In this document: in pieces, positions 49,637-49,644 of the stretch | How the letters are laid out: every line of letters starts with the position of its first letter | Position numbering within the stretch: the first letter of the stretch is position 1 | Assembly: GCF_001050375.1 (NCBI RefSeq) | Contig: NZ_KQ130506.1 | Span: 1 to 49,644 of the forward strand | Source: Catenovulum maritimum | GTDB taxonomy: Bacteria; Pseudomonadota; Gammaproteobacteria; Enterobacterales; Alteromonadaceae | DNA: 49,644 bases | Direction of reading: 5' to 3' | Program-made: the position numbers and the translations under genes | The notes under the pieces: generated by a model | Told to the model about the DNA's origin: nothing | Seen by the model: only the letters and a program-made list of their open reading frames with translations | Databases searched by the model: none

Positions 49637-49644
49637 TTGCACCT

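Overview
The window reads as chromosome of an AT-rich marine gammaproteobacterium, most likely Alteromonadales. I infer this from the gene order mreBCD-maf-rng-yhdP-nit-tldD, a FadBA complex close to the enterobacterial one, a PsrA-like fatty-acid operator, Fur-type operators and a chromosomal integron. The genus cannot be fixed from the sequence alone.

Left third (1-19.1 kb), mostly housekeeping. The end of an rRNA operon (5S) is followed by a small GIY-YIG protein, the fadBA beta-oxidation operon (minus strand) and a soluble lytic transglycosylase. Next come the cell-shape genes mreB, mreC and mreD, then maf, RNase G, the giant AsmA-like protein YhdP, a nitrilase-family amidase and TldD, with overlapping or near-touching reading frames. 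An LPP20-type lipoprotein and dihydroorotase (pyrC) close this part. A 262-bp element with 33-bp terminal inverted repeats and TA flanks follows pyrC.

Middle (19.5-28 kb), accessory. A minus-strand metal-acquisition operon (TonB-dependent receptor, PepSY membrane protein, DUF2271, DUF4198, DUF6746-like) has a double Fur-type operator and a divergent AraC-family regulator. An IS1111-group (IS110 family) insertion sequence sits inside a palindromic repeat. Its 3' non-coding end, where IS1111 elements encode their bridge RNA, carries a 10-nt word identical to the disrupted target. The cell-division genes zapA and a zapB-like partner follow, then a small CTAG-flanked element and a shorter relative of the palindromic repeat.

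Heme cluster (27.8-41.4 kb), the most striking part. A TonB-domain lipoprotein is divergent from an operon laid out like the Bacteroidetes hmu locus: TonB-dependent heme receptor (HmuR-like), HmuY-family lipoprotein, MotA/TolQ/ExbB-like channel protein, DUF2149 protein and then two different ~1,400-residue CobN-like chelatase proteins (HmuS-like). Each chelatase has a signal peptide and a C-terminal membrane anchor. The layout suggests that heme is captured at the surface, carried into the periplasm and stripped of iron there without opening the porphyrin ring. The second chelatase has a histidine-rich insertion.

Right end (41.6-49.6 kb). A run of metabolic and hypothetical genes (GDP-mannose hydrolase, EamA transporter, UDG-family protein, FAD monooxygenase, DUF4177, YidD, TM2, DUF4403) leads to an integron: an IntI integrase with a LexA box at its promoter, a candidate attI, a first cassette with a small membrane protein, a well-formed 99-bp attC site, and a second cassette with an exported protein that runs to the window edge.
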